From: Gemmatimonadaceae bacterium
GTDB taxonomy: Bacteria > Gemmatimonadota > Gemmatimonadetes > Gemmatimonadales > Gemmatimonadaceae
DNA length: 38,242 bases
Assembly: GCA_020853635.1 (NCBI GenBank)
Contig: JADYYN010000159.1
Span: forward strand, 1-38,242
Direction of reading: 5' to 3'
Part shown: one piece after another, positions 24,655 through 32,538 of the stretch
Numbering within the stretch: the stretch's first letter is position 1
Layout: every line of letters starts with the position of its first letter
Notes under the pieces: model-generated
What the model was told of the DNA's origin: nothing
What the model saw: only the letters and a program-made list of their open reading frames with translations
The model's database searches: none
Program-made: the position numbers and the translations under genes

Positions 24655-25577
24655 TGGAGCTCCTCCTGCTGCTCACCCCGTTCCTCGAGGCGAGCCTGCG
24701 CACGGCGACGCCGCTGGCGTTCGCCGCACTCGGCGAGCTGGTCTCGGAACGTGCGGGCGTGATCAATCTCGGTCTCGAGGGCTGCATCATCGCGGGGTGT
24801 TTCGGTGCGCTGCTCGCCGCAGGCATCGGTGGTCCGGCGATCGGATTCGCGGTCGGTGTGCTCTCGGGCATGGCGATCGCCGCAGTGTTCGCGATCTTCG
24901 TACTCGTACTGCGTACCGACCAGATCATCGCCGGGACGGCGATGACGCTGCTCGCGCTCGGGTTGACGGGAACGCTCTACAAGGTCCTGTACGGCGCCTC
25001 GGGTGCCGCGCTGGGAACTCCGACCGTGGGGCCGTGGGCGGTGCCGGGATTGAGTGCGATCCCGGTGATCGGCCCTGCGCTGTTCCGACAGTCGGTGCTG
25101 ACCTACCTGCTATACGCCGCCGTACCGACCCTCGCCTGGTGGATGCATCGCACGGGCGCCGGCCTCGCGTTACGCGCCGTCGGTGAACGTCGCGCGGCGG
25201 CGGAGGCCGCGGGAATCGACGTGCCGCGCGTGCGCTGGGGTGCGATCCTGTTCGCTGGGGCGTTCGGCGGACTGAGCGGCGCGACGTTGGTCCTCGCGCA
25301 GGTGGGCACGTTCAACGAAGGCATGAGCGCTGGTCGAGGGTTCATAGCGATCGCGATCGTCGTGCTCGGTCGCTGGTCCGTTGTCGGCACCGCGATGGCG
25401 GCGCTGGTATTCGGCGCGGCGTTCGCACTGCAGTATCTCTTCCAGGCGCTCGATGTGCAGCTACCGTATCAACTGTTCATCGCGTTCCCGTACGTGCTCA
25501 CCCTCGTGCTACTCGCTGTCGTCCGAGGCAGAACGGCGGCGCCTCTCGAACTTGGCCTGCGAGACGGAACACGCTGA
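24654..25577 (+). CDS. ABC transporter permease, BMP/nucleoside type (second subunit)
   Basis: The start is ATG 24654, overlapping the previous stop by one base (TGATG); GTG 24651, one codon earlier in the same frame, is the alternative and would give a GTGA overlap. The 307-308 aa protein has many hydrophobic helices. Motifs are LRTATPLAFAALGELVSERAGVINLGLEG, RTDQIIAGTAMTLLALGLTGTLYK, GLALRAVGERRAAAEAAGIDVPRVRWGA (coupling loop) and SAGRGFIAIAIVVLGRW. It completes the operon of binding lipoprotein, Nif3, ATPase and two permeases. The gene converges on the lipoprotein gene at 25613 with 35 bases between the stops. Confidence 0.92.
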   Translation: MELLLLLTPFLEASLRTATPLAFAALGELVSERAGVINLGLEGCIIAGCFGALLAAGIGGPAIGFAVGVLSGMAIAAVFAIFVLVLRTDQIIAGTAMTLLALGLTGTLYKVLYGASGAALGTPTVGPWAVPGLSAIPVIGPALFRQSVLTYLLYAAVPTLAWWMHRTGAGLALRAVGERRAAAEAAGIDVPRVRWGAILFAGAFGGLSGATLVLAQVGTFNEGMSAGRGFIAIAIVVLGRWSVVGTAMAALVFGAAFALQYLFQALDVQLPYQLFIAFPYVLTLVLLAVVRGRTAAPLELGLRDGTR

Positions 25578-25612
25578 GCATTCGTGCGCACGGCAACTCG
25601 CGTGACACGGAA

Positions 25613-26383
25613 TCAGCGCGGCACCGCCGTGTCGCAGTTCGGGAGTACGGTTTCCCATCGCGACGTCCAGGCGCGCGTCGTACGCACGAGGTACTGTCCG
25701 ACGACACCCCGTTCGTCGTCGTGCGCGAAGAGCGCGGCCACGGTGTCTCCGGGAATCCGCCAGACCGCGACCAGGTCACGGAACACGACCGATTCCTCAC
25801 GAGCGACATCACGCTGCATCCATTCCAGCCGCAGACCGTCGCGGAGTCCGGGGCGCGCTTCCGGACTGGTGAGCACGGTGAAGATCTCCTCCATCGGGTC
25901 GGATTCGATGGGGATCCGACGCACGAGGATCGCAGCGAGCAGTGTGTCCCCTTCGCTGGGCACGACACGCCACGCAGTGCGCACGACGATGGGAAGACCA
26001 CGAAAATCCGCGACGGTCGTGTCGGTGGGTAGCGATCCCCCCAAGCGGGCGAGGCGCGCAGCGACGCGAGCAGAGTCCCGTGGGGTAAGCTGCTCCAGAC
26101 TCTCGAGCGAAAGCGTGACCCATGCCGTATCGAGGCTGCGTACCCCGAGCGGCGCGCCCTCGACCGTGCTGACGCGCGCGCAGGCACCGAGCGCGAGCGG
26201 CGCACCGGCGAGCGACGGCTCGGACTCCGGAGGCAGAGCCGGTGATTCGGCGTCACGCGTCGACGCCGCGGACGTCGCGGACGCCTTGCCGTCGGGACGT
26301 GCGGGTTCACCGCATGCGAGCGACCAGAGGGTCGCGATGCTCAGTGCCGCGGCTCGTGCGCAGGGGCGAGCGACGGAGATCAT
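25613..26383 (-). CDS. Putative lipoprotein of unknown function
   Basis: The 256-aa protein is read from ATG 26383-26381, which overlaps the upstream stop as ATGA; the longer open frame upstream is arginine-rich shadow sequence. The signal (ISVARPCARAAALSIATLWSLAC) ends in a lipobox SLAC before GEPARPDGK. A disordered Ala/Ser/Pro segment reaches about residue 55. After it comes a folded part with LDTAWVTLSLESLEQLTPRDSARVAARLARLGG, LVAVWRIPGDTVAALFAHDDERGVVGQYLVRTT and a terminal VLPNCDTAVPR. I recognise no family. As the third gene after a pilin it could assist pilus function, but that is only context. Confidence 0.65.
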   Translation of the reverse strand: MISVARPCARAAALSIATLWSLACGEPARPDGKASATSAASTRDAESPALPPESEPSLAGAPLALGACARVSTVEGAPLGVRSLDTAWVTLSLESLEQLTPRDSARVAARLARLGGSLPTDTTVADFRGLPIVVRTAWRVVPSEGDTLLAAILVRRIPIESDPMEEIFTVLTSPEARPGLRDGLRLEWMQRDVAREESVVFRDLVAVWRIPGDTVAALFAHDDERGVVGQYLVRTTRAWTSRWETVLPNCDTAVPR

Positions 26384-26718
26384 GAGCGAGACGGTGGCAG
26401 GTACGGCCCGCCGAGGTCCCAGTGCCAGGCGTCTCGGCGCGTCGTATCGCGGGGATCCTTCAAGGGATGATACTGCAGTCGCTCCGGCGGCAAACCCACA
26501 CGCGCACCCCACGCCAAGAGCCGCGCCCGATCCGTGGAGACGAGATGGGCGAGGCGTCGACCGAACCAGAGATGGCGATGCAACCACAGACCGCCGTCCA
26601 TCGCGTGGATCATCCCGTCGCGTCGCGAGCGGAACTCCTGCCATTCGAGCAAGAGCGCCGCGGGATCTTTCGGAGGCGGGATCGGCGGGAACGCGGGCGA
26701 AGCGCCCGCCTCACTCAC
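26380..26718 (-). CDS. DUF4031-like small protein
   Basis: I set the start at GTG 26718-26716, overlapping the pilin stop as GTGA, giving 112 aa. The second half reads RRLAHLVSTDRARLLAWGARVGLPPERLQYHPLK, which resembles DUF4031 proteins (WAHLVSD...L..FA..IGL....FQ..HYDVP). The first part is proline-rich with WQEFRSRRDGMIHAMDGGLWLHRHLWFG. No function is known for DUF4031. It overlaps the following lipoprotein gene as ATGA, so the three genes form a tight operon. Confidence 0.6.
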   Translation of the reverse strand: MSEAGASPAFPPIPPPKDPAALLLEWQEFRSRRDGMIHAMDGGLWLHRHLWFGRRLAHLVSTDRARLLAWGARVGLPPERLQYHPLKDPRDTTRRDAWHWDLGGPYLPPSRS

Positions 26719-27098
26719 TGACAGGCGACGACACCCTCGTCGGTCGCGGGGGCTGGGGCCGCAATCGTCCCACTGAACATCGCACAGGTGAGCGGATACG
26801 ACAGCGGGTGCGTCGTGATCGCCGCCCACCCGCCCGACGTGGCGCCGATGATCGTCAGCTGGGTGCCGTTGCTCGTGTGGAAGTTGAGCGCCAGCGTGTC
26901 CATCGTGTACGTCGCGAACTGGAAGAAGTACGACTCCTGTGCGCTCGCCAGGTTACGCAGATCGCCCTTGAGACTCGCCGCGTACGCGCGTCCCTTGGTC
27001 GACGTGAACTTCGGCACCGCGACGGCGGCGAGGATGCCGATGATCACGACGACGATCAGCAGTTCGATCAAGGTGAAACCGCGACGACGCAGGGGCAT
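26715..27098 (-). CDS. Type IV pilin-like protein (prepilin)
   Basis: The 127-aa protein starts at ATG 27098-27096. It has a short basic leader and a prepilin peptidase site RRRG/FTLIEL, with Glu5 of the mature protein. The hydrophobic N-terminal helix LLIVVVIIGILAAVAVPKF follows. The globular part has ASLKGDLRNLASAQESYFFQFATYTMD, a typical first alpha-beta region of minor or major pilins and GspG-like proteins. Two cysteines (LTCAM and VVACQ) could form the C-terminal D-loop disulfide. It may be a fibre subunit or a pseudopilin; no assembly genes are nearby. Confidence 0.9.
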   Translation of the reverse strand: MPLRRRGFTLIELLIVVVIIGILAAVAVPKFTSTKGRAYAASLKGDLRNLASAQESYFFQFATYTMDTLALNFHTSNGTQLTIIGATSGGWAAITTHPLSYPLTCAMFSGTIAAPAPATDEGVVACQ

Positions 27099-27145
27099 GG
27101 GGCCAGCTGAGGGGGGTTCAGTAAATCGAGTGACTCAGCGCACGT

Positions 27146-27164
27146 CGGACGGGTACACCGTCCG
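27146..27164. repeat. Hairpin in the polA-pilin gap
   Basis: CGGACGG (27146-27152) and CCGTCCG (27158-27164) form a perfect 7-bp stem around GTACA. It lies 48 bases before the pilin start on the minus strand. It could end the polA transcript or sit in the pilin leader. The rest of the 269-base gap shows a DnaA box and nothing else I can name. Confidence 0.4.
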
Positions 27165-27234
27165 CGGACGCACGCCGAGCCAGTTCCTTTCAAAGCAAAG
27201 GCGAGGCCGGAGATCCACCACTACGCCAAGACAT

Positions 27235-27243
27235 TGTGGATAA
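27235..27243 (-). promoter_or_regulatory. DnaA box 3
   Basis: TGTGGATAA on the plus strand is a perfect TTATCCACA on the minus strand. It lies in the intergenic region between the polA stop and the pilin gene, about 130 bases past polA. Confidence 0.5.
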
Positions 27244-27367
27244 ATCGGTTAGAGCGCAAGGCGCCGCGTGAACGCCCCGCAGACGGGCTGGCATCCCTCG
27301 CGGGTACGCGCAGTATGCAAGACCGATTCGCTGTCACGTTCTTACACGCCCGCTCGCAGCCGCGATG

Positions 27368-30328
27368 TTATCCTTTCGCTTCGAGCCAGTTGACGCCGGT
27401 CCCGATGTCGACCACGAGGGGCACATCGAGGGCGATGGCCGTGGTCATTTCCTGCTCCACGAGACGGCGCAGCGCGATCTCTTCGGCCTCTGGGAACTCG
27501 AAGACCAGTTCGTCGTGCACCTGGAGCAACATGCGGGAATCCAGGCGTGACGATTGGATCGCGCGATGAATGCGGATCATCGCCACCTTGATCAGGTCGG
27601 CCGCCGAGCCCTGGATCGGCGAGTTCTGCGACAAACGCTCACCGAAGGCGCGGGTGTTGAAGTTCCGGTCGAGGATCTCGGGGATGTAGCGGCGGCGGCG
27701 GAAGATGGTCTCCACGTATCCGCGCGTGCGGGCTTGCTCGACCGACGCATCGAGCCAGGCCCGCACACCGGCGAAGCGCGCGAAATACGTCTCGATGAAC
27801 GCCTTGGCTTCGGCGTGTTCGATCTTGAGCTGGCGCGAGAGCGCATGCGCCCCCTGCCCGTAGATGGTCGCGAAGTTGATGGTCTTCGCGCGCGCGCGCA
27901 TCTCGCTGGACACCAGCTCGAGCGGCACACCGAAGATCACGCTGGCCGTCTGGCGATGGATATCGCCGCCGGCGCGGAAGGCCTCGACGAACGCCGGATC
28001 GTGCGAGAGATGGGCGAGCAGTCGGAGTTCGATCTGCGAATAGTCCGCCGCCATGAGTCGCCAACCCGCGCGTGGGATGAATCCGCGACGGATGTCTTTG
28101 CCGAGTTCACGGCGGATGGGGATGTTCTGCAGGTTGGGGTCACTCGACGAGAGGCGCCCGGTGCTGGCGACCGTCTGATTGAACGACGTGTGCAACCGCC
28201 CCGTGTGCGGGTTCACGAGACCGGGCAGCGTGTCGAGATACGTGTTCTCGAGCTTCGCGAGCTCCCGATACTCCATCAGCAGTCCCGGCAGCGTGTGGCC
28301 CTCGTCCGCCAGTTCCTGCAGCACCGAGGCGTCGGTGCTCGGCCCGGTCGCCGTCTTCTTCTTCACCGGCAGCCCGAGCTTCTCGAACAGGATGGTGCGC
28401 AGCTGCTGGTTGGACGCGACGTTGAAGACCTCGCCGGCCTCCGTGTGGATCTGCGACTCGATCTCCTTTCGGGCCGCCTCGAAGCGCGTCTTCAGCGAGT
28501 GGAACCACGGCACGTCGATGGTGATGCCGGACCACTCCATCTCGGCGAGGACCTCGACCAACGGCAGCTCGACCTCGTGCAACAGCGCGCCCGCCTGATG
28601 CTCGGTGAGACGCGGTTCGAGCAGAGCACGCAGGCGTAGCGCGATGTCGCTGTCGGCGCACGAGTAGTCGCGCGCTGCGACGATCGGCACTTCGTCGTAG
28701 GGGATCTGCTGTTTCCCCTTGCCGCAGAGCTCGTCGAACCCGGTCATCGCGACGCCGAGGAACTCGACGGCGAGTGCATCGATCGCGTGGGAGCGGCGCC
28801 CGGGATCGAGCACGTAGCTCGCGAGCATCGAATCGAAGTCGAGGCCGCGCAGGGTGAGGCCCGCGCGACGCAACACGAGGAGATCATACTTCGCGTTGTG
28901 CGCGGTCTTCTTCACCGCCGCGTCTTCGAGGAGCGCGCGCAACGGCGCCATCTCGGGTGAGAGGAGCGGCGGCAGATTCACCACCGGATGTGCCCCTTCG
29001 GCGAGCAACCGCGCCGCGATCGAACTCTCGGCGGCGGGCGCCTTCTTCGGCTTCACAGGCGCATCGCCCAACGCGAGACCGCCTTGCGCCTCCTGCGGGA
29101 CGCGGTGCGCGAACGGGAGGTACCATGCCTTGCCCGGCGCCGTGCCAATGGAGATGGCGACGAGATTCGCGCGCATGGGCGTGATGATCGGTGGCGCGCC
29201 CGCGTCGAGTACGGTCTCGGTGTCCACCGCGATCATCCCGGCCGCGCGAGCTTCCGCGATCATCTCGTCGACGAGGGCGAGGGTGTCGGCGACCCGGTAG
29301 ACTGTGGCAACAGCGTCCGGCGTGCCCGGGACGATCTGCGCCGCACGCTGCGCGCTCACCATGTGTTCGTCGGCCGCCGATGCGCCCTCGCGTGGAGCAG
29401 ACGACGCCGTCGCATTCCCGTCGACCTGGACCGCGGCGGCTCGGGCGGCGGTGTTGAACTCGAGTTCGACGAACAAGTCGCGCAGGGCGGCCCAGTCGGG
29501 CGTCTCCAACTGGAGCTTCTCGAGTTCCAGTGGGACGGGCAGATCCTCGTGCAGCGTGACCAGCTGTTTGGAGAGCCGCGCCGCATCGGCGTGCTGCATG
29601 AGCGCGTTGCGTGCGCGTGTGGGCTCGACCTGATCCACGTGCTCGAGCATCGCCTCGATCGTGCCCCACTTCTCGATCAGCAACAGCGCGCCCTTGTCCC
29701 CGATGCCCTTCACACCCGGCACGTTGTCGGCGGTGTCGCCGACGAGTGCGAGATAATCCACGACCCGCTCCGGCGGGACGCCGAGGCGCTCGTGCGCGTT
29801 CTCCATGCCGTACCACTTCTCGGTCGTGCGGCCCGGCGGGCCGTGCCACGGATTCAGCACCCAGACCTTGGGCTTCACGAGCTGCAGGAGGTCCTTGTCG
29901 CCGGAGACGACACAGACCTCGAGGTCCTGCGCCGCGCCAAGCTTCGCCATCGACGCGATCACGTCGTCGGCTTCGAACCCTTCGAGTTCGAGGATGGGAA
30001 TGCGGTACCCGGCGAGGATCTGCTGGACCCGTTCGAGGCCGGTGTCGAAGTCCTGCTGTTCTTCCTCGGGGAGCGCGACGCGATTGGCCTTGTACGACTC
30101 CAGGAGTTCTTCGCGCCCGGACGACCCCGCGTCGCTCACCCAGCCGAGGTAGTCGGGTTTGTGCTTTTCGATGAGGCGTTTGAGGAAGTCGCTGACTCCC
30201 TTGGCCATGCCGGTGTTCTCGCCGCGGGCGTTGCGCAGCGGTGCGCCGCCGCCCAGGGCGTGAAAGGCGCGGAAGATCAGCGCGTAGCCGTCGATGAGAT
30301 AGAGGCGCGGGCGACCGGGGATCGTCAT
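27368..30328 (-). CDS. polA: DNA polymerase I
   Basis: The 986-aa protein starts at ATG 30328-30326, nine bases after the upstream stop. Residues 1-300 are the 5'-3' exonuclease (LYLIDGYALIFRAFHAL, DAGSSGREELLESYKANR, LELEGFEADDVIA, VVSGDKDLLQLV, DNVPGVKGIGDKGA). Residues about 340-560 are a 3'-5' proofreading domain with intact motifs: DTET at about 369, HNAKYD, and YSCADSD. The polymerase domain has motif A DYSQIELRLLAHLS, motif B RAKTINFATIYGQG and motif C QVHDELVF. It processes Okazaki fragments and repair patches. It is longer than E. coli Pol I (928 aa), with extra linker around residues 300-340. Confidence 0.97.
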   Translation of the reverse strand: MTIPGRPRLYLIDGYALIFRAFHALGGGAPLRNARGENTGMAKGVSDFLKRLIEKHKPDYLGWVSDAGSSGREELLESYKANRVALPEEEQQDFDTGLERVQQILAGYRIPILELEGFEADDVIASMAKLGAAQDLEVCVVSGDKDLLQLVKPKVWVLNPWHGPPGRTTEKWYGMENAHERLGVPPERVVDYLALVGDTADNVPGVKGIGDKGALLLIEKWGTIEAMLEHVDQVEPTRARNALMQHADAARLSKQLVTLHEDLPVPLELEKLQLETPDWAALRDLFVELEFNTAARAAAVQVDGNATASSAPREGASAADEHMVSAQRAAQIVPGTPDAVATVYRVADTLALVDEMIAEARAAGMIAVDTETVLDAGAPPIITPMRANLVAISIGTAPGKAWYLPFAHRVPQEAQGGLALGDAPVKPKKAPAAESSIAARLLAEGAHPVVNLPPLLSPEMAPLRALLEDAAVKKTAHNAKYDLLVLRRAGLTLRGLDFDSMLASYVLDPGRRSHAIDALAVEFLGVAMTGFDELCGKGKQQIPYDEVPIVAARDYSCADSDIALRLRALLEPRLTEHQAGALLHEVELPLVEVLAEMEWSGITIDVPWFHSLKTRFEAARKEIESQIHTEAGEVFNVASNQQLRTILFEKLGLPVKKKTATGPSTDASVLQELADEGHTLPGLLMEYRELAKLENTYLDTLPGLVNPHTGRLHTSFNQTVASTGRLSSSDPNLQNIPIRRELGKDIRRGFIPRAGWRLMAADYSQIELRLLAHLSHDPAFVEAFRAGGDIHRQTASVIFGVPLELVSSEMRARAKTINFATIYGQGAHALSRQLKIEHAEAKAFIETYFARFAGVRAWLDASVEQARTRGYVETIFRRRRYIPEILDRNFNTRAFGERLSQNSPIQGSAADLIKVAMIRIHRAIQSSRLDSRMLLQVHDELVFEFPEAEEIALRRLVEQEMTTAIALDVPLVVDIGTGVNWLEAKG

Positions 30329-30337
30329 GCCAACAAA

Positions 30338-30973
30338 CTACGCAGCCAAGAGCATCCATGCCGCCGCGCCGGCGGCGAGCCCGACACGGAGGTTGTCGTC
30401 AACGGCGAGTCGCGGCCATTCAGCCACGGCCGCGGCGACGCCGATCCCGAGTGCGGCCGGCAGTGGTGCGTGCACCAGCCACGCGGCTCCCGCCGCGGTC
30501 GACGCCACACACGCTGCTGAGCCCGCGAGCGTTTTGCGAGCCGGCGGGATCGCGACAGCCACATGCACGTCCACCGGAAGCGCGGCGACGGGCCGCGATC
30601 GCGCCGACGATGCAAGACGCCCCACGAGCGCCGCCATCGCATCGCCGACCGCCGCGGCCCACAGTGCGATGATGGCGGCCGAGCGCGGGAACACCCAGAC
30701 CGCGAGACACATCACGGCGGCCAACCACGTCGCCCCGGTGATGTGGTGGGTCTCGTGGGTGCGCAGGAGCGGTCCGAGCCACGCGAGGAATCGCGCCGCG
30801 AACGCCGGGCTCGCGCGCCGGAGCCCTTCGACGAGCAGTGCGACACCCAGTGCCACGCCAAGCCCGACACGGATGATCGTCGCGGGCACGAGCAGGAGCG
30901 CCCACGCGAGTGGGACGGCCGCCGAGAGAAGATGCAGCGCCTTGCGCGCCGCCTCTGCGCGCAGCGTGCTCAC
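30338..30973 (-). CDS. Dolichol/phytol kinase-like (CTP-dependent lipid kinase) membrane protein
   Basis: The 211-aa protein starts at GTG 30973-30971, overlapping the GWxTD stop as GTGA. Six or seven hydrophobic helices span it. The pattern RKALHLLSAAVPLAWAL at the start, LRTHETHHITGATWLAA, WAAAVGDAMAALVGR and the late AAAVAEWPRLAVDDNLRVGLAAG match the SEC59/DGK1/VTE5 group. In these, a GD-A-A-x-x-GR motif and a late E...DDN motif bind CTP-Mg and transfer phosphate to polyprenol, phytol or diacylglycerol. The lipid is unknown. It lies between a GWxTD lipoprotein and polA. Confidence 0.8.
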   Translation of the reverse strand: MSTLRAEAARKALHLLSAAVPLAWALLLVPATIIRVGLGVALGVALLVEGLRRASPAFAARFLAWLGPLLRTHETHHITGATWLAAVMCLAVWVFPRSAAIIALWAAAVGDAMAALVGRLASSARSRPVAALPVDVHVAVAIPPARKTLAGSAACVASTAAGAAWLVHAPLPAALGIGVAAAVAEWPRLAVDDNLRVGLAAGAAAWMLLAA

Positions 30974-32412
30974 CGCAGACGCCGACGGTACTCCTGATCG
31001 AACCGCGCCTCACTCGACGTGGACAGGCGCCACCGCCCGGTGCCGGTCACGTCGACGAAGATGAGCTGCAGATTCTGCCCCTGATACTCCCAGACCTGTG
31101 TCCGGTTGCGCTGGAAGTCGGTGATCTGCGGCTCGAGCAACTGATCCGGCTCACCCAACGTGATGAACACGCGTCCACGATCGGACAACCACCCCGGCGT
31201 CGCTTCCTCGCGGAACCGCGAGTTCGCCCGCACCAAGCGTCCGAAGTACATGCGCAAAGCTTCGTGTTCGCGTGTGGACGGCTGGTCGTCGGTCTCACGC
31301 ATGAATGTCGCCCACGCGGCGGGCCGTTCGTCTTCCGACGCCGCACGAAGACGATCGAGACGCGGTGGCGCCGCGAAGTGGCGGAGGAAGTTCAACATCT
31401 CGTCGAACGACGCGACCGGCATCTCCGCACCGAACCCGACGAACACGTACGTGGAACTCGAGTCGGTGCCACCGTCCACAGCCACCGTGAGCTGAGCCAC
31501 GCCGATGCCGATGCGCGACACCGGGACCTCGATGACCCCAGACCGCAGGTCACCACGTCGGGTGAGCGGCGCCGTTTCGTTGGAGATGATCCGCCCCTTC
31601 TCGTTGCGGATGAGCAGGCGGTAGGTGCGGGTCGTGTCGCCGTAGCCCTCGACGTAGATCGGCAATAGCGAGTCGCGACCGGCGATGGCCGTGCCACTGG
31701 GATTGAGCAGCAGGAACGGCACGGCGTCGCGCCCGCGACGTGGCACCACTTCGGAGACCGGCATCGGTGACGAGAGTCCGTCCACGCCGTAGCGTGGTAC
31801 GTCGATGACGAGTTGCTCCTGCGTGCTGCGTTGGCTCCCTTCGTCGCGCACGGCGACGGTGAGCGTGTAGCGTCCCGGTGCGGCGTCGAGGATCTCCTGG
31901 TGCACGATGCTCTCTTCGTTGCGCGATACTTCGCGATACGCGGCAACGACGACTTCCTCGGTCGTCTCCGTCCGTGCGACGATGGCCCCGTCGCGGGACA
32001 ACGTCATGCCGATGGCATACCGCGCGCGGAACCGGTTGTCCGCCTCGCGTGTGAAACTCAGCGCGGTGTTGGCGAAGGAGAGCCCGACGATGACGTGCGT
32101 GGAATCCGGCGACGCGGTCGCCGCGAACCCGGCGCGCCCGAGCACCGGGAAGGGCAGCCCGCGCGCGATCATCCCCATCTGGCGGTAGAGCGGTGCGACG
32201 TCGAACGTCGGGACCAGACTGCCGCGGGGCTGGTTGCGGCCACTCACCGCCGGTCCCTGGCCCGATCCGCCGGGCGGACCCTGTTCACCGCGGGGCGCGC
32301 CGGCGGGAGGCGCGGTCCGTCCGCCGCCACAGCCCGACAGGATTGAGACCGCGGCCGCCGCGACGAAGAGTCGCTGCAGGGAAGACGAGTGCTGCGCGAG
32401 GATCGAGTGCAT
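30970..32412 (-). CDS. GWxTD domain-containing lipoprotein
   Basis: The 480-aa protein starts at ATG 32412-32410. A signal peptide ends in the lipobox ILSGC at about residue 28, followed by a Gly/Pro-rich linker. The middle (about residues 80-330) is beta-rich, with repeated strand patterns. The C-terminal GWxTD-type domain (about 340-480) reads ASFDEMLNFLRHFAAPPRLDRLR, YFGRLVRANSRFREEATPGWLSDRGRVFITLGEPDQ and QVWEYQG. The motif core is GWLSD rather than GWxTD. These proteins are typical of Gemmatimonadota, Acidobacteriota and Bacteroidota relatives; their function is unknown. Confidence 0.88.
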   Translation of the reverse strand: MHSILAQHSSSLQRLFVAAAAVSILSGCGGGRTAPPAGAPRGEQGPPGGSGQGPAVSGRNQPRGSLVPTFDVAPLYRQMGMIARGLPFPVLGRAGFAATASPDSTHVIVGLSFANTALSFTREADNRFRARYAIGMTLSRDGAIVARTETTEEVVVAAYREVSRNEESIVHQEILDAAPGRYTLTVAVRDEGSQRSTQEQLVIDVPRYGVDGLSSPMPVSEVVPRRGRDAVPFLLLNPSGTAIAGRDSLLPIYVEGYGDTTRTYRLLIRNEKGRIISNETAPLTRRGDLRSGVIEVPVSRIGIGVAQLTVAVDGGTDSSSTYVFVGFGAEMPVASFDEMLNFLRHFAAPPRLDRLRAASEDERPAAWATFMRETDDQPSTREHEALRMYFGRLVRANSRFREEATPGWLSDRGRVFITLGEPDQLLEPQITDFQRNRTQVWEYQGQNLQLIFVDVTGTGRWRLSTSSEARFDQEYRRRLR

Positions 32413-32430
32413 GAGATCCGATAGGGAGGG

Positions 32431-32446
32431 CGCCCGGCGCCGGGCG
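32431..32446. repeat. 16-bp perfect GC palindrome in the GWxTD leader
   Basis: CGCCCGGCGCCGGGCG is its own reverse complement. It lies 19 bases upstream of ATG 32412 in the GWxTD leader. In the mRNA it would form a strong local structure near the start. An operator is the other option. Confidence 0.35.
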
Positions 32447-32503
32447 GCACGGTGAATAATCTACCCGATGAGACCGATTTCCGGTCCATTCGGTCGCAAT
32501 CGC

Positions 32504-32532
32504 TTGCCGGAGCGCGCGGGTCTCGGTAGCTT
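32504..32532 (+). promoter_or_regulatory. Promoter for the Ser/Thr kinase gene, leaderless type
   Basis: TTGCCG (32504-32509) and TAGCTT (32527-32532) are separated by 17 bases. The -10 box is six bases before GTG 32539. Spacing and boxes fit a vegetative promoter with an mRNA starting on the start codon. Confidence 0.55.
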
Positions 32533-32538
32533 CGCCGC

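Noticed and set aside
27099-27367. Possible c-di-GMP riboswitch or tRNA in the polA-pilin gap (GCAAAG and GGTTAGAGC fragments)
   Set aside because: The fragments are in the wrong order or orientation for GEMM, and no acceptor stem or T-loop can be drawn.
28988-30520. 510-codon plus-strand frame opposite polA
   Set aside because: It is antisense to all the exonuclease motifs of polA and runs on into the neighbouring gene.
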